NCBI RefSeq assembly: GCF_017696205.1
Contig: NZ_JAAORD010000001.1
Coordinates: 496,001 to 560,000, forward strand
Direction of reading: 5' to 3'
Length of the DNA: 64,000 bases
Origin: Prochlorococcus marinus XMU1402
Lineage (GTDB): Bacteria; Cyanobacteriota; Cyanobacteriia; PCC-6307; Cyanobiaceae
Shown here: positions 10,426-21,356 of the stretch, piece by piece
Layout: every line of letters starts with the position of its first letter
How positions within the stretch are numbered: the first letter of the stretch is position 1
Position numbers and translations under genes: made by a program
The notes under the pieces: generated by a model
The model's input: the letters and a program-made list of their open reading frames with translations, nothing else
Databases searched by the model: none
What the model was told of the DNA's origin: nothing

Positions 10426-10854
10426 ATGGAACCTTATGGGAATCAATTTAATTTAAAAAAAAAAGTTCCATACCAAGGTAAAAAGAATTCTGAAAAAATA
10501 TCCATACTTAACATCAAATTAATACATCAAATATTTGACACAATTAATATATCTCTTTTGGTATTAATCTTTATCTTTTTTTTCTTATCATTTGATAGCC
10601 AAAGGAAATGGTCTAACACATATAAAACTTTATCTAAAACAAGAGTAATAAATAGTAATCTTATTGATTATATTTCTAAAATCGAGGAATTTTATATTGG
10701 TGAACTAGAGTCTCTAAATACTTATAAAAAAACTAAACCTGAAGATTTAATTTATCTAGATCAAATAGTAGAAGGAAAAGAAAGTTTATTTAAGAAAAAT
10801 TTTATAAGCTTCATTGAAGGTTTAAGTGATAGCAAATATCAAGAGGGTTATTGA
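10426..10854 (+). CDS. small bitopic membrane protein directly upstream of ftsI; candidate FtsL-like divisome protein
   Basis: Protein of 142 residues with a basic N-terminal tail of about 40 residues, one membrane segment (about 41-56) and about 85 residues outside that are rich in helix-forming, heptad-like sequence. That topology, and the position immediately before the septal transpeptidase gene with overlapping stop and start, match ftsL in other bacteria. I see no sequence signature that proves it; FtsL is known to be barely conserved. The gene is real on context; the FtsL role is inference. Confidence 0.65.
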   Translation: MEPYGNQFNLKKKVPYQGKKNSEKISILNIKLIHQIFDTINISLLVLIFIFFFLSFDSQRKWSNTYKTLSKTRVINSNLIDYISKIEEFYIGELESLNTYKKTKPEDLIYLDQIVEGKESLFKKNFISFIEGLSDSKYQEGY

Positions 10855-12605
10855 TGAAAAAATATAAAAAAATTGCTCGTTTATTACCTCTTGATCAAAG
10901 GAGATTTAAATTTCTTTATTTCTTCAGCTTACTATTAATATTTTGTTTGTTTGGGAGGTTAGTTAAATTGCAAGTCTTTAATTCTGCTGATTTGCAAAGG
11001 AAAGCGAGATTAATACAATCTTCTAAAACAAACTCTTTAAAAAAAAGGCGATCTATTGTGGATAGAAACAGTAGACTAATTGCTTTCGATAAAACACTTT
11101 ATAAATTATGGGCCCATCCAAAATATTTTAATTTCCCTAGTGAATCAATTAACGGAGTTCGTAGAATTGAAGAAGTTACAAAAAAATTGTCACCTATTTT
11201 GGGTTTGAAAGATGAAATTCTCTTAAAAAAATTCAATAACAAAATGAACGGTATCGAGCTTATGGATAAAATTTCTGAAGAAAAAGCAGAAAAGATTAAA
11301 AATCTTCAAATAAGCGGACTTGATTTGTTTAAATATTCGCAAAGATATTATCCACAAGGTGAGCTATATTCAAATCTTGTTGGTTTTGTTAATGATGAGA
11401 ATAAAGGATCCGCAGGTTTAGAGCTTCATTTAGATAATCAAATTAAAGTTTTTGATAAAAGTAATTTAATAAAAAGAGGAGGAGATGGAACCCCTCTCCC
11501 TGATAATTCTGCCCCAGGTGATTTTATCTCTGATTACAAAAGTTTAGGCCTAACTATAGATTCAAAATTACAGAAAGCGTCATTCAATGCATTATCAAAA
11601 CAAGTAACTAAATGGAAAGCAAAGAAGGGATTTGCCATAGTTATGGATGTAAATAATGGTCGGATTCTCTCCTTGGTTACGGTTCCGTCATATGATCCAA
11701 ACAAATTTTGGAAGTATGATTCTGAACTCTTTAGGAGCTGGTATTCTCAAGATTTATTTGAACCTGGATCCACTTTTAAACCTATTAATCTTGCCTTAGC
11801 GTTAGAAGAAAAAGTAATCCAGAAAAATGGATTAGTTGAAGATATTGGAAAGATTAATGTTGGAGGATGGACACTCTCTAATTGGGATAAAAAAGGTAAT
11901 GGATATATTGACTATCCAAAAGTATTGCAGGTTTCAAGTAATGTTGGAATGGTAAAAATAATGCAAAATTTAGACCCCGCAATTTATTGGGATTGGTTAA
12001 AAAATTTAGGTATAAATAAAAATTTAGAAACTGACTTATTTGTATCAACTGCTGGACAGCTAAAGAGAAAAGATTTATTTGTAAACCAATCAATTGAGCC
12101 TGCCGTAACTTCTTTTGGTAAAGGTTTTTCAATCTCGCCCCTAAAATTGGTTCAACTTCATGCGGCTCTAGCAAATGGGGGTTTTGAAGTGACTCCTCAT
12201 GTAACCTCAACTTTTAAAGAAAGAATTAATAAAATTCCAAAAAAACAATTTTTTTCAAACGAGGTATCTAAAACTGTTCTTGAATGGATGGAGAGCGTAG
12301 TTGATAAAGGTAGTGGATCTGGGGTAAAAATTGATGGTTATAGGATAGCTGGGAAAACGGGCACTTCTCAAAAAGCCTTAAATGGTTCGTATACAAGTAA
12401 AAAAGTTTGTAGTTTTATCGCAACTTTACCAGTGAATGATCCCAAATATGCAGTCCTTGTTGTCGTTGATGAGCCATCTAAATCATATGCATATGGTTCA
12501 ACTGTTGCAGTACCAGTTGCGAAAGAAATTATCGAGAGTTTGATAGTAATTGAAAAAATACCTCCTAAGATTAAAGATCATTTAATGATTGTTAAAAAAC
12601 CCTAA
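10854..12605 (+). CDS. ftsI: septal peptidoglycan transpeptidase (penicillin-binding protein 2/FtsI)
   Basis: Cross-links septal peptidoglycan in the divisome. A short basic tail and one membrane anchor (about 20-38) are followed by a pedestal domain and the transpeptidase. The SxxK motif is STFK with catalytic Ser306, the SxN motif is SSN (about 361-363), and KTGTS begins at Lys501. A TTG at 10851 is also in frame, but AGAGGG at 10842-10847 is 6 bases from the ATG at 10854 and only 3 from the TTG, favouring the ATG. It overlaps the stop of the upstream small membrane gene. Confidence 0.96.
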   Translation: MKKYKKIARLLPLDQRRFKFLYFFSLLLIFCLFGRLVKLQVFNSADLQRKARLIQSSKTNSLKKRRSIVDRNSRLIAFDKTLYKLWAHPKYFNFPSESINGVRRIEEVTKKLSPILGLKDEILLKKFNNKMNGIELMDKISEEKAEKIKNLQISGLDLFKYSQRYYPQGELYSNLVGFVNDENKGSAGLELHLDNQIKVFDKSNLIKRGGDGTPLPDNSAPGDFISDYKSLGLTIDSKLQKASFNALSKQVTKWKAKKGFAIVMDVNNGRILSLVTVPSYDPNKFWKYDSELFRSWYSQDLFEPGSTFKPINLALALEEKVIQKNGLVEDIGKINVGGWTLSNWDKKGNGYIDYPKVLQVSSNVGMVKIMQNLDPAIYWDWLKNLGINKNLETDLFVSTAGQLKRKDLFVNQSIEPAVTSFGKGFSISPLKLVQLHAALANGGFEVTPHVTSTFKERINKIPKKQFFSNEVSKTVLEWMESVVDKGSGSGVKIDGYRIAGKTGTSQKALNGSYTSKKVCSFIATLPVNDPKYAVLVVVDEPSKSYAYGSTVAVPVAKEIIESLIVIEKIPPKIKDHLMIVKKP

Positions 12606-12696
12606 AATTTTCCAACTTTATAAATATTTAGTTCATTATCTGATGATTTCATCAGAAATAAAGGCTAATTTATAGGTATATTATGAATATCTAGAA

Positions 12697-13698
12697 ATGA
12701 AATCAATTTTAGAACAATTGTCATCAATGACTGTTGTTGTTGCTGATACTGGAGATTTAGATTCGATAAAAAAATTTCAACCAAGGGACGCTACAACCAA
12801 TCCATCGCTAATACTTGCAGCTGCTAAGAACCCCGATTATGTGAAATTAATTGATAAGGCTCTAGAAAGTTCAGAAAATGCCTTGCCCCAAGGATTCTCT
12901 GAAATTGATTTAATTAAAGAAACTGTTGACCAAGTTTCAGTATTTTTTGGAAAAGAGATATTGAAAATTATTTCAGGCCGCGTATCTACTGAAGTTGATG
13001 CAAGACTTAGTTTTGACACTCAAGCTACGGTGGAAAAAGCGAGAAAACTGATCAATCTTTACAAAAAATTTGGAATTGAAAAGGAAAGAATTTTGATTAA
13101 GATTGCCGCAACTTGGGAGGGAATCAAGGCAGCTGAAATTTTGGAAAAAGAGGGTATTAAGTGTAACTTAACTTTACTTTTTAACTTCTGCCAAGCGGTA
13201 ACTTGTGCCAATGCCAAGATTACTCTAATTTCTCCTTTCGTCGGTCGTATATTGGATTGGCATAAGGCAAAAACTAATAAAACTAGTTTTGTTGGTGCTG
13301 AAGACCCTGGTGTTATTTCGGTTACACAAATTTACAAGTACTTTAAAGAAAAGGGATTCAAGACAGAAGTAATGGGAGCGAGTTTTAGAAATCTTGATGA
13401 AATAAAAGAATTAGCAGGTTGCGATCTTTTAACAATCGCTCCAAAATTTCTTGAGGAGCTGAAAAAAGAAAAAGGAGAGTTAATTAGAAAATTAGATGCA
13501 AATACCCAAATAAATAATTCTATTGACTACGAATTTGAAGAAAAAGATTTTAGATTAAGTATGTTAGAAGATCAAATGGCAAGTGAGAAGCTCAGTGAAG
13601 GTATTACTGGATTCAGTAAGGCTATAGAAGAATTGGAAGAGCTGCTACTTAAGAGATATTCAGAAATTAGAAATAAAAAATTAATTTCTGCTAATTAA
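12697..13698 (+). CDS. tal: transaldolase
   Basis: Transfers a dihydroxyacetone unit between sugar phosphates in the oxidative pentose phosphate route. The protein is 333 residues, the classical TalB type. The DATTNPSLI signature (about 27-35) and [12 protein letters not shown] (about 130-141), whose Lys forms the Schiff base, are intact. No EF-hand or glucose-6-phosphate isomerase fusion is present, unlike some relatives. ATG start at 12697 is the only good start. Downstream gene is convergent. Confidence 0.97.
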   Translation: MKSILEQLSSMTVVVADTGDLDSIKKFQPRDATTNPSLILAAAKNPDYVKLIDKALESSENALPQGFSEIDLIKETVDQVSVFFGKEILKIISGRVSTEVDARLSFDTQATVEKARKLINLYKKFGIEKERILIKIAATWEGIKAAEILEKEGIKCNLTLLFNFCQAVTCANAKITLISPFVGRILDWHKAKTNKTSFVGAEDPGVISVTQIYKYFKEKGFKTEVMGASFRNLDEIKELAGCDLLTIAPKFLEELKKEKGELIRKLDANTQINNSIDYEFEEKDFRLSMLEDQMASEKLSEGITGFSKAIEELEELLLKRYSEIRNKKLISAN

Positions 13699-13723
13699 AT
13701 TTAAGTTTGAGTTGAAAAAAGAA

Positions 13724-14857
13724 TTAAGCCCCACTTTTTGTTAAAAGTCTTCTAATGACTCTTTTTGCAATATCTTCGTAACTCATTTCTCCCGATAATA
13801 TTTGAGCAATACGTTTAGGTGCTGTTTTTCTTTTAACTCCTAATTGGTACCCAGTTCTGGGAAATCTATAAAATACTTGGGCTATTCTCCTCCCCCAAGC
13901 CATTGATTTCCCCCAAATGTTGTTAATTTCTTTCGTATAAAGATTTAAATCATCTACTTTTCCTGATATGCACTGATCTATGTATTCTGCAGCATAATAA
14001 CTGCTGATTAGAGATGGTCTAATTCCTTCAGCTAAAAATGGATCACATAGAGATGCTGCATCTCCAACCGCTAATACTTTATCACCATTAATTGAATGGA
14101 ATCCATTCCATATTCTCAGTTTCTTGCTAATTGTTTTATGAGGAAAATCTTCAAAACCAAAGCTTCTGATCACTTGTTTATTTATAGCCTGATTTTCTAA
14201 GAGACTATTATTTATAAAAGTACCTAAACCAATATTTAAGCTTTCTCTTAGGGGGAATGCCCATGCAAAACCATATTTTATAAATCCAAACTCAAATCTA
14301 ACTGCATCTTTAGGAATTTCACCTAAACCTTTTAATCTTAGTGAGATTGTGTTCGCAAATTTAGGTTTTTTGGGCCCTAAATTGAAATGTTCTGCCCATT
14401 TGGATTGGGACCCATCTGCAATAACAAGAAATTCTGATATATATTTTATTTCGTTATTGCAAGTAATTTCCCATTTATCATTTTTTTTTATGATTTTTTC
14501 TATTAATAATGGTCTCATTATCTGAACTCCATTACTCAAGGACTCATCAAGTAATAATTGATCAAGTTTCTCTCTTTTTATAATCCAGAATGGGGATTCA
14601 CCATTAAGATCAGCAGTCACATTATCTTCGGCCTTCCATCTGAATTCAACATTCTTTATTTTTGATTCTATTGAATCTTCAATGTCTAGAGGAAGAAATC
14701 TTTGCATTGAAGATGCCATGCCACCTGCACATGGTTTGTAATTTTGGAATTTTTCTTTTTCAATAATTAAAACAGAATATCCTTTCTTTGATAAGTTAAG
14801 TGCTGTGGAAGATCCTGATAAACCTCCACCAATTATTACAACATCAAATCCTATCAA
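13724..14857 (-). CDS. geranylgeranyl-reductase-family FAD-dependent oxidoreductase
   Basis: Flavoprotein of 377 residues. The dinucleotide-binding loop GGGLSGSS is at about 10-17, KPCAGGM with a conserved Cys at about 42-48, and the second FAD motif [15 protein letters not shown] at about 255-269. This is the geranylgeranyl reductase (ChlP-like) superfamily, but the protein is shorter than true ChlP and may act on another isoprenoid or lipid. Its start overlaps the frr stop by 4 bases (14854-14857), so it is translationally coupled to frr. Confidence 0.85.
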   Translation of the reverse strand: MIGFDVVIIGGGLSGSSTALNLSKKGYSVLIIEKEKFQNYKPCAGGMASSMQRFLPLDIEDSIESKIKNVEFRWKAEDNVTADLNGESPFWIIKREKLDQLLLDESLSNGVQIMRPLLIEKIIKKNDKWEITCNNEIKYISEFLVIADGSQSKWAEHFNLGPKKPKFANTISLRLKGLGEIPKDAVRFEFGFIKYGFAWAFPLRESLNIGLGTFINNSLLENQAINKQVIRSFGFEDFPHKTISKKLRIWNGFHSINGDKVLAVGDAASLCDPFLAEGIRPSLISSYYAAEYIDQCISGKVDDLNLYTKEINNIWGKSMAWGRRIAQVFYRFPRTGYQLGVKRKTAPKRIAQILSGEMSYEDIAKRVIRRLLTKSGA

Positions 14858-15402
14858 ACTTTTAAAATTTCCTTCTCTTTTTCAGATAATTTAGTATCTA
14901 TCAAAGCGATAAATTTATCAGTAATTTTTTGAATTTCCGATTGATTATCTCGCGATTCGTCAATGGAAATAAGACCATCCTTTTCTTCTTTTTTTTCTTT
15001 ATCAACTGCATCCCTTCTAATATTCCTCAAAGCTACTTTTCCTTCCTCTGCATATTTGGAGGCTAATTTACAAAATTCCTTTCTTCTTTCCTCCGTTAAA
15101 GGGGGAACATTTATTCTTATTAGTTTCCCATCATTATTTGGAGTAATTCCTAAGTCGCTCATTGATATAGATTTTTCTATTGCTTGTAAACATGAAATAT
15201 CGAAAGGTTGTATTGAGATTGTTTGTGAATCAACAGTACTTATTGTTGCTAGTGATTTGATTGGTGTTTCTGCTCCGTAGTACTCAACACTTATTCTGTC
15301 TAACAATGACGCATTAGCTCTACCAGTTCTTATCGTATTAAAGTTTCTTTGTGTGGCTTCAATACTTTTATTCATATTTTCTTGAATTTCTTTTTCTTTC
15401 AT
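14854..15402 (-). CDS. frr: ribosome recycling factor
   Basis: Splits the post-termination ribosome together with EF-G. The protein is 182 residues, standard length. The segment [17 protein letters not shown] (about 21-37) with its RTGRA core and [11 protein letters not shown] (about 104-114) are diagnostic. It lies 21 bases after pyrH on the same strand, the very common pyrH-frr order. Confidence 0.98.
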   Translation of the reverse strand: MKEKEIQENMNKSIEATQRNFNTIRTGRANASLLDRISVEYYGAETPIKSLATISTVDSQTISIQPFDISCLQAIEKSISMSDLGITPNNDGKLIRINVPPLTEERRKEFCKLASKYAEEGKVALRNIRRDAVDKEKKEEKDGLISIDESRDNQSEIQKITDKFIALIDTKLSEKEKEILKV

Positions 15403-15423
15403 AATTAAAAAATTTAAATGAAT

Positions 15424-16128
15424 TTAACTAATTAAAGAGCCTATTGGCTCACCAGCAACAGCTTTGGCAATGTTACCTTTTTTGAATATATCAAAAACCA
15501 TAATTGGGATATTATTATCTTTGCAAAGTGCAATCGCAGTGCTGTCCATTACTGCAATTTCATCACTAAGAACTTGTTGATAACTGAGAGAGGAATATTT
15601 TTTTGCCTCTTTAAATTGATTAGGATCACGATCGTATACTCCATCAACTTTAGTAGCCTTCATTACAACTTCAGCGTTTATCTCTGCTGCCCTCAAAGCT
15701 GCCGTAGTATCGGTCGTAAAAAATGGATTTCCGCATCCCCCTCCGAAAACTACAACTCTTCCTTTTTCTAGGTGCCTCATAGCTCTTCTTCTAATGTAGG
15801 GTTCTGCAATTTCCTGCATTTCGATTGCAGTTTGGACTCTTGTCTCTACTCCTACTCTTTCAAGACCATCTTGAAGTGAAATCGCGTTCATTACTGTTGC
15901 TAGCATTCCTACATAGTCAGCAGTAGCGCGATCCATTCCGTCAGCAGAGCCTTTAAGCCCCCTAAAAATGTTTCCACCACCAACAACTATTGCAAGTTGT
16001 ACATTATTTTCGACTACTTTTGAAACGTCTTCCGCAATTGACTGAACTATGGCAGGATCAATTCCATAAGGTTTTTCACCCATAAGTGCTTCGCCACTAA
16101 GTTTTAAGAGAACTCTTTTGTAAGTCAT
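15424..16128 (-). CDS. pyrH: UMP kinase
   Basis: Phosphorylates UMP to UDP in pyrimidine nucleotide synthesis; hexameric amino-acid-kinase fold. The protein is 234 residues. [10 protein letters not shown] (about 8-17) binds phosphate, [10 protein letters not shown] (about 48-57) is the nucleotide glycine loop, and the [11 protein letters not shown] region (about 159-169) is the family ATP-site signature. ATG start at 16128 gives the expected [14 protein letters not shown] opening. Forms an operon with frr. Confidence 0.98.
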   Translation of the reverse strand: MTYKRVLLKLSGEALMGEKPYGIDPAIVQSIAEDVSKVVENNVQLAIVVGGGNIFRGLKGSADGMDRATADYVGMLATVMNAISLQDGLERVGVETRVQTAIEMQEIAEPYIRRRAMRHLEKGRVVVFGGGCGNPFFTTDTTAALRAAEINAEVVMKATKVDGVYDRDPNQFKEAKKYSSLSYQQVLSDEIAVMDSTAIALCKDNNIPIMVFDIFKKGNIAKAVAGEPIGSLIS

Positions 16129-16252
16129 TCAATAATCATACTTTTAAGACCTTAGCAAGTAAATGTACCGAATTTATTTTTTGTTCAAATATTGCTTGCG
16201 TCTTTAAACATTTTTAAACCTGCCTGTAGAAATAAAAAAAACATTTGTTTAT

Positions 16253-16945
16253 TTAGAATTCAACGCACTTTTGCGCTTTTATACCTTGTTCTTTAAAAGG
16301 ATGTCTTATTAGTTTCATTTCTGTAACTAGATCAGCATAGTTGATAATTGAATCAGATGCTCCCCTTCCAGTTAAAACAACATGATTTTTTCTATTATCT
16401 AAGCTTTTTAAAAAAGTAATTATTTCTTCTGAAGCAAGATAACCAAGTTTTGTAGCAATATTAATTTCATCAAGAATTATAAGTTTATAAGATTCGTTCT
16501 TAATGTATTTTTTGGCTAGTTGCCATGCTTCTCTAACTAATTGTTCATCTCTTATTCTGTCTTGTGTTTCCCAAGTAAATCCTTCTCCTAATGAATGCCA
16601 AGATATTTTTGAAGACAGATTTTTAAATGCTTTTTCTTCTCCAGTGGTCCAGCCTCCCTTGATAAATTGGATTATTGCTACTTTATAGCCATGTCCTATA
16701 GTCCTTAAAGCCATACCTAAAGATGCAGTTGTCTTGCCTTTGCCATTCCCTGTAAAAACGATCAACAAACCTTTTTTTGTTTTTCTAATTTGTAGTCTTT
16801 CAGCTTGAATGTCTTTTCTTTGCTGCATCCTTTTTTTATATGAGCTCTCATCGATATCTGGAGATAGTTTTCCTCCCATTCCAAGATTGTTTGCTTGATC
16901 ATCGAGTTTAATTACTTTCTCGGAAGATAAAGGTTTTTCTTTCAT
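16253..16945 (-). CDS. cobO: cob(I)alamin adenosyltransferase, CobO type
   Basis: Adds the 5'-deoxyadenosyl group to corrinoids in cobalamin synthesis. The protein is 230 residues. The P-loop TGNGKGKTTASLG (about 65-77), the LILDEINIATKLGY segment (about 154-167) with its acidic pair and VVLTGRGAS (about 187-195) identify CobO/BtuR. The first 60 residues are a polar leader. It is 33 bases downstream of the recombinase gene on the same strand, but nothing links them functionally. Confidence 0.95.
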   Translation of the reverse strand: MKEKPLSSEKVIKLDDQANNLGMGGKLSPDIDESSYKKRMQQRKDIQAERLQIRKTKKGLLIVFTGNGKGKTTASLGMALRTIGHGYKVAIIQFIKGGWTTGEEKAFKNLSSKISWHSLGEGFTWETQDRIRDEQLVREAWQLAKKYIKNESYKLIILDEINIATKLGYLASEEIITFLKSLDNRKNHVVLTGRGASDSIINYADLVTEMKLIRHPFKEQGIKAQKCVEF

Positions 16946-16978
16946 ACGACTCTAATTTTATTTAATGATTATAAATCT

Positions 16979-18148
16979 TTAAATATTTTTAGCTCTTTTA
17001 ACTTTTAAAAGTGCATTATTTACTGCCTGTTGTTGATCTCTTTTTGTAATCCAGTGGTGATAAGTTTGAGTATGTAGACTAACCGAATGTCCCATCATTC
17101 TGGCAGCTACAGTATCAGGTAAATCATAAAAAATTGTTCTTACTGCCCAAGCATGCCTAAGATCATAAGGTTTTATTTGTAAAGAGTAACGCTTAAACTG
17201 ATCAGTAATTTTTTTTCCAATATTCTGTAAGGTTGTTATTTTCAAATCTCTATTAATATTAGGAAGAAGTTCTGGATTCTCACCAAGTTTTGATAATTCG
17301 AACTTCTCGACCCATTCAGGATGGAATGGCCAAACTTGATGTTCCCCTGTTTTAGTCGTAGGTAAAACCCTAATAATTTTGTCTCCAAGATTAGTTAAAG
17401 AACTTAAATCACAAAAAAATACTTCATGATTTCTTAATCCATATGTAGCCATCAAACCAAAAACAAATTTCCAAGATTTGTTTGGTATCGTCTCCCAAAG
17501 TTTCTCTATTAACTCGTCTGTAGGGAGATCTCTAAATCCTGCTTTGTTTAGACCATATCCTCTAGAATTTAATTTCCAATCTTCTGGGAGTTTAATGTCC
17601 AAAAACTTAGCCAAAATACTTAGAGAAGTAGCGCATTGTTTCCTACTCCTGCTACCTTCCTTGTAACTTTCAAGTGTTTTTTGGAAAATTTTTTCTAAAG
17701 CTTCATTCTCATAATTATTATAAATATTCTGGATTCTTTTAATATATGGTTTGTAAGAACTTTTCCAAGTGGTTTTTCTGGTGCTGTTTCGAAAATCACT
17801 TTTATTTTCTTTAAAAAAAAACTCTTCAAATTGATTTAATCTACTTAAAAATTCAAAATCATTTTTTGTTTCTTTTGTATTAGGGTTACTTAGCCAATTA
17901 ATCCAATCAAATTGATTTAATTCCAGTTGCAGATTTATTAATTGTAATTTTTTCTTAGCCTCTTCCAGGCCAGAAATATCGGCCGTTACACCAAGAGATA
18001 TTCTTTGAATTTTAAAGTTGTTTTTATCTTCTTTGGAAGGTAGTGAACCTCTAATATTTAATTTCTCTCCTCTTTTTTCAATTCTAAGCTTGCTACCTTG
18101 GGTAGCAAATTTATCATTGACATTATTAATTTCCTGAATTACGTTCAT
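16979..18148 (-). CDS. tyrosine-type site-specific recombinase (phage integrase family)
   Basis: Protein of 389 residues. The C-terminal catalytic domain has Arg in GLRNHEV (about 243-249), a beta-hairpin Lys in PTTKTGEHQ, box II YDLRHAW (328-334) with Arg331, His354 in MGHS and the probable nucleophile Tyr363 in TQTYHHW. The usual first His of box II is Tyr here. The N-terminal 170 residues would be the arm/core-binding part. No phage gene, att repeat or tRNA is adjacent; cobO and hemH flank it. It therefore looks like a resident chromosomal recombinase, not part of an element. Confidence 0.87.
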   Translation of the reverse strand: MNVIQEINNVNDKFATQGSKLRIEKRGEKLNIRGSLPSKEDKNNFKIQRISLGVTADISGLEEAKKKLQLINLQLELNQFDWINWLSNPNTKETKNDFEFLSRLNQFEEFFFKENKSDFRNSTRKTTWKSSYKPYIKRIQNIYNNYENEALEKIFQKTLESYKEGSRSRKQCATSLSILAKFLDIKLPEDWKLNSRGYGLNKAGFRDLPTDELIEKLWETIPNKSWKFVFGLMATYGLRNHEVFFCDLSSLTNLGDKIIRVLPTTKTGEHQVWPFHPEWVEKFELSKLGENPELLPNINRDLKITTLQNIGKKITDQFKRYSLQIKPYDLRHAWAVRTIFYDLPDTVAARMMGHSVSLHTQTYHHWITKRDQQQAVNNALLKVKRAKNI

Positions 18149-18155
18149 TTACTTA

Positions 18156-18173
18156 TATAATTGACCATATAAT
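18156..18173 (+). promoter_or_regulatory. candidate promoter region for hemH (two TATAAT boxes)
   Basis: Two perfect TATAAT hexamers lie at 18156-18161 and 18168-18173 in the 65-base spacer between the divergent recombinase and hemH genes. The second is 41 bases from the hemH ATG, a sensible distance for a short leader. I see no convincing -35. The spacer also has to serve the divergent gene. Confidence 0.4.
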
Positions 18174-18213
18174 GACGTTTTTAATGTTGATTTTCAATCT
18201 CCATAATTTTTAA

Positions 18214-19389
18214 ATGGATAAAATAGGCGTCTTACTAATGAATTTAGGAGGGCCTGAACGTATTAGAGATGTTGGCCCATTCTTATATAATTTATTTTCT
18301 GATCCAGAAATAATCAGGACCCCTTTTCCTGCCTTCCAAAAACCTTTAGCCTGGTTAATTAGTACTCTTAGAAGTACAACTTCACAGCAGGCTTATCTTT
18401 CCATAGGTGGAGGTTCACCAATTAGAAGAATAACAGAACAACAAGCAAGAGAATTGCAATCTAAATTAAGGGACAAAGGTTTAAATGCTACTACATATAT
18501 TGCTATGAGGTATTGGCATCCTTTTACCGAATCAGCAATTACAGATATGAAAGCAGATGGTATAGATCAAATTGTTGTATTACCTCTTTATCCACATTTT
18601 TCAATAAGTACAAGTGGTTCAAGCTTTAGGGAATTAAAAAAATTAAGAGATTCCGATAATGATTTCAAGAAAATCCCAATGAGATGTATAAGAAGTTGGT
18701 TCAGTCAATCAGGTTATTTAAAGTCAATGGTTGAACTGATTTCCGAACAAATCACACGAAGTGAATCACCTTCTAATGCGCATATATTTTTTACTGCTCA
18801 TGGAGTCCCCAAGAGTTATGTAGAGGAAGCTGGAGATCCCTATAAGCAACAAATTGAAGATTGTTCATTATTGATAATAAATGAGCTGGAAAAATATTTA
18901 GGGCATAGTAATCCGTATACACTCTCTTATCAAAGCAGAGTTGGTCCAGTTGAATGGTTGAAGCCATATACCGAGGAAGTTTTAGCTGATCTTGGAAGGT
19001 CAAATGTCATTGATCTTATTGTGGTCCCCATAAGTTTCGTTGGAGAGCATATTGAAACATTGCAAGAAATTGACATTGAATATAAAGAAATAGCTGAAAA
19101 AGCTGGTATTAAAAACTTTCGTAGAGTAAAAGCTCTAAACACTCATCCTACTTTTATTGAGGGTCTTAGTGATCTAGTAATTTCCTGCCTTGAGGAGCCT
19201 TTAGTCAATATAGAGGAGGCTTCTAAGTTACCTGAAAAAGTTAAACTTTATCCTCAAGAGAAGTGGCAATGGGGTTGGAATAATAGTTCAGAGGTTTGGA
19301 ATGGGAGGGTTGCTATGATTGTTTTTCTGGTACTTTTTATAGAACTTATTTCAGGTTCTGGACCATTACATAAGCTAGGAATTTTGTAA
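18214..19389 (+). CDS. hemH: ferrochelatase with C-terminal chlorophyll-binding-like helix
   Basis: Inserts Fe2+ into protoporphyrin IX. The 391 residues comprise a standard ferrochelatase domain (LLMNLGGPE at about 7-15, AHGVPKSY at about 195-202) ending near 325. A linker follows, then a helix with the light-harvesting motif ExWNGRxAM (about 363-371) in a membrane segment. This CAB/HLIP-like tail is typical of cyanobacterial and plastid ferrochelatases and influences oligomerisation and regulation. ATG at 18214. Confidence 0.97.
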   Translation: MDKIGVLLMNLGGPERIRDVGPFLYNLFSDPEIIRTPFPAFQKPLAWLISTLRSTTSQQAYLSIGGGSPIRRITEQQARELQSKLRDKGLNATTYIAMRYWHPFTESAITDMKADGIDQIVVLPLYPHFSISTSGSSFRELKKLRDSDNDFKKIPMRCIRSWFSQSGYLKSMVELISEQITRSESPSNAHIFFTAHGVPKSYVEEAGDPYKQQIEDCSLLIINELEKYLGHSNPYTLSYQSRVGPVEWLKPYTEEVLADLGRSNVIDLIVVPISFVGEHIETLQEIDIEYKEIAEKAGIKNFRRVKALNTHPTFIEGLSDLVISCLEEPLVNIEEASKLPEKVKLYPQEKWQWGWNNSSEVWNGRVAMIVFLVLFIELISGSGPLHKLGIL

Positions 19390-19525
19390 AAATCAATTTA
19401 ATTTTATTTGAAAATTTTAAATTTATTAGACTTTATTTTTGAATACTTTTCTGACATTACATTTCTAAATGAGGCAAAAGTTTTTAATTGAGTTTAATAT
19501 TTATAGTAAATATTGAATTTCTTTA

Positions 19526-21289
19526 GTGACTCTTACTTCGAGATCCTTGTCAAAAGGTAGTTCAAAAAATGAAAGCCCCCTCTGGATAACTGGTGCAGAT
19601 GCACTTATGGATTCTCTAAAAATTCATGGGGTAAAGGTTATATTTGGATATCCAGGAGGAGCCATACTGCCAATATATGACTCTGTTCATAAGGCAGAAA
19701 AGGAAGGTTGGTTAAAGCATTACATGGTAAGACATGAACAAGGAGGTTCTCATGCGGCTGATGGATATGCAAGATCTACTGGTGAAGTAGGAGTATGTTT
19801 TGGGACCTCAGGTCCAGGTGCAACAAATTTGGTAACAGGAATTGCAACGGCCCAAATGGATTCAGTACCTCTCGTAGTAGTTACAGGACAAGTTCCAAGA
19901 CCTGCGATCGGTACAGATGCTTTTCAAGAAACTGACATTTTTGGTATAACACTTCCCATAGTTAAACATTCATGGGTTATTAGAGATCCTTCAGATATTG
20001 CAAAAGTAGTTTCAGAGGCTTTCTTTATAGCCTCTTCCGGAAGACCTGGCCCTGTTTTAATTGACATACCAAAGGATGTAGGACAAGAATTCTTTCATTA
20101 CGAAAGAGTTATGCCGGGCGAGATTATTCCTAAGGGATTTAAAAGAAATGGAGATATAAATGATTGTGATATCAAAAAAGCTATTAAATTAATTGAGGAG
20201 TCTAAAAGACCTCTTCTCTACGTCGGTGGAGGTGCAATATCTTCAGGGGCTCATGATGAAATAAGAATTTTGGCAAATAATTATCAAATACCAGTTACTA
20301 CAACCTTAATGGGTAAAGGCGCTTTTGATGAAAAAGACAATTTATCAGTAGGGATGTTAGGAATGCATGGAACTGCTTATGCAAATTTCGCTGTTACAGA
20401 ATGCGATCTTTTAATTGCTATTGGAGCTAGATTCGATGATAGGGTGACAGGAAAATTAGATACTTTTGCACCTAATGCAAAGGTAATTCATATAGATATC
20501 GACCCAGCAGAAGTTAATAAAAATAGACGTGTAGATGTTGCAATTATTTCTGATGTTTCAAAAGCTGTTCTTAAAATTAATGAACTATCTCTAAAAAACA
20601 AATTTCCTTGTCAGACGAAAAACTGGTTAGAAAAAATTGATTTTTGGAAAAATAAACACCCTTTATACGACCCGCCTAAAGAAGGAGAAATTTATCCTCA
20701 GGAAGTTCTTATAAAAGTGAGGGAACTTTCACCTGAAGCTTATGTAACTACAGATGTAGGACAACATCAGATGTGGGCTGCTCAATACCTCAGGAATTCT
20801 CCTAGAAAATGGATTAGTAGTGCAGGTTTAGGAACTATGGGGTTTGGATTGCCAGCGGCAATTGGAGTAAAAGCAGCCTTACCTAATTCAGATGTTATTT
20901 GTATTGCAGGTGATGCAAGTGTCTTAATGAATATTCAAGAATTAGGAACTTTATCTCAATATGGTCTAAAGGTGAAATTGATTATTATCAATAATCGCTG
21001 GCAAGGTATGGTAAGACAATGGCAGGAAAGTTTCTACGATGAAAGATATTCCTCATCTGATATGAGTTGTGGTGAACCTGATTTTGTAAAACTTGCTGAG
21101 TCTTTTGGAGTTAAAGGATACTTAATTTCTGATAGAAAACAATTACAGAATGAATTTAAAAATGCTATTGCTCATGACGGCCCTGCCTTGATTAATATCC
21201 TTGTCAGAAGAGGTGAAAATTGTTATCCAATGGTCCCTCCTGGTAAAAGTAATGCTCAAATGGTTGGATATGTTAATTGTGAAGAATAA
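19526..21289 (+). CDS. ilvB: acetolactate synthase large subunit
   Basis: Thiamine-diphosphate enzyme that makes acetolactate or acetohydroxybutyrate for branched-chain amino acids. The protein is 587 residues. The catalytic Glu lies in VRHEQGG (about 68-74). The Mg-ThDP motif starts at GDASVLMN (about 471) and runs to the IINN pair about 25 residues later. The start is a GTG at 19526; the first 17 residues are a variable leader before the conserved region. The regulatory small subunit is not in this window. Confidence 0.96.
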   Translation: MTLTSRSLSKGSSKNESPLWITGADALMDSLKIHGVKVIFGYPGGAILPIYDSVHKAEKEGWLKHYMVRHEQGGSHAADGYARSTGEVGVCFGTSGPGATNLVTGIATAQMDSVPLVVVTGQVPRPAIGTDAFQETDIFGITLPIVKHSWVIRDPSDIAKVVSEAFFIASSGRPGPVLIDIPKDVGQEFFHYERVMPGEIIPKGFKRNGDINDCDIKKAIKLIEESKRPLLYVGGGAISSGAHDEIRILANNYQIPVTTTLMGKGAFDEKDNLSVGMLGMHGTAYANFAVTECDLLIAIGARFDDRVTGKLDTFAPNAKVIHIDIDPAEVNKNRRVDVAIISDVSKAVLKINELSLKNKFPCQTKNWLEKIDFWKNKHPLYDPPKEGEIYPQEVLIKVRELSPEAYVTTDVGQHQMWAAQYLRNSPRKWISSAGLGTMGFGLPAAIGVKAALPNSDVICIAGDASVLMNIQELGTLSQYGLKVKLIIINNRWQGMVRQWQESFYDERYSSSDMSCGEPDFVKLAESFGVKGYLISDRKQLQNEFKNAIAHDGPALINILVRRGENCYPMVPPGKSNAQMVGYVNCEE

Positions 21290-21356
21290 TTTTTTTTTAA
21301 TTAGTCATTTTAATAAATTAACTTTAAAATAATTTAAAAAGTTAGATATTTCTAAA

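Noticed and set aside
16979..18148. Reading the recombinase as part of a prophage or genomic island
   Set aside because: Core genes on both sides, no other phage-like gene, no repeat or tRNA at the ends.
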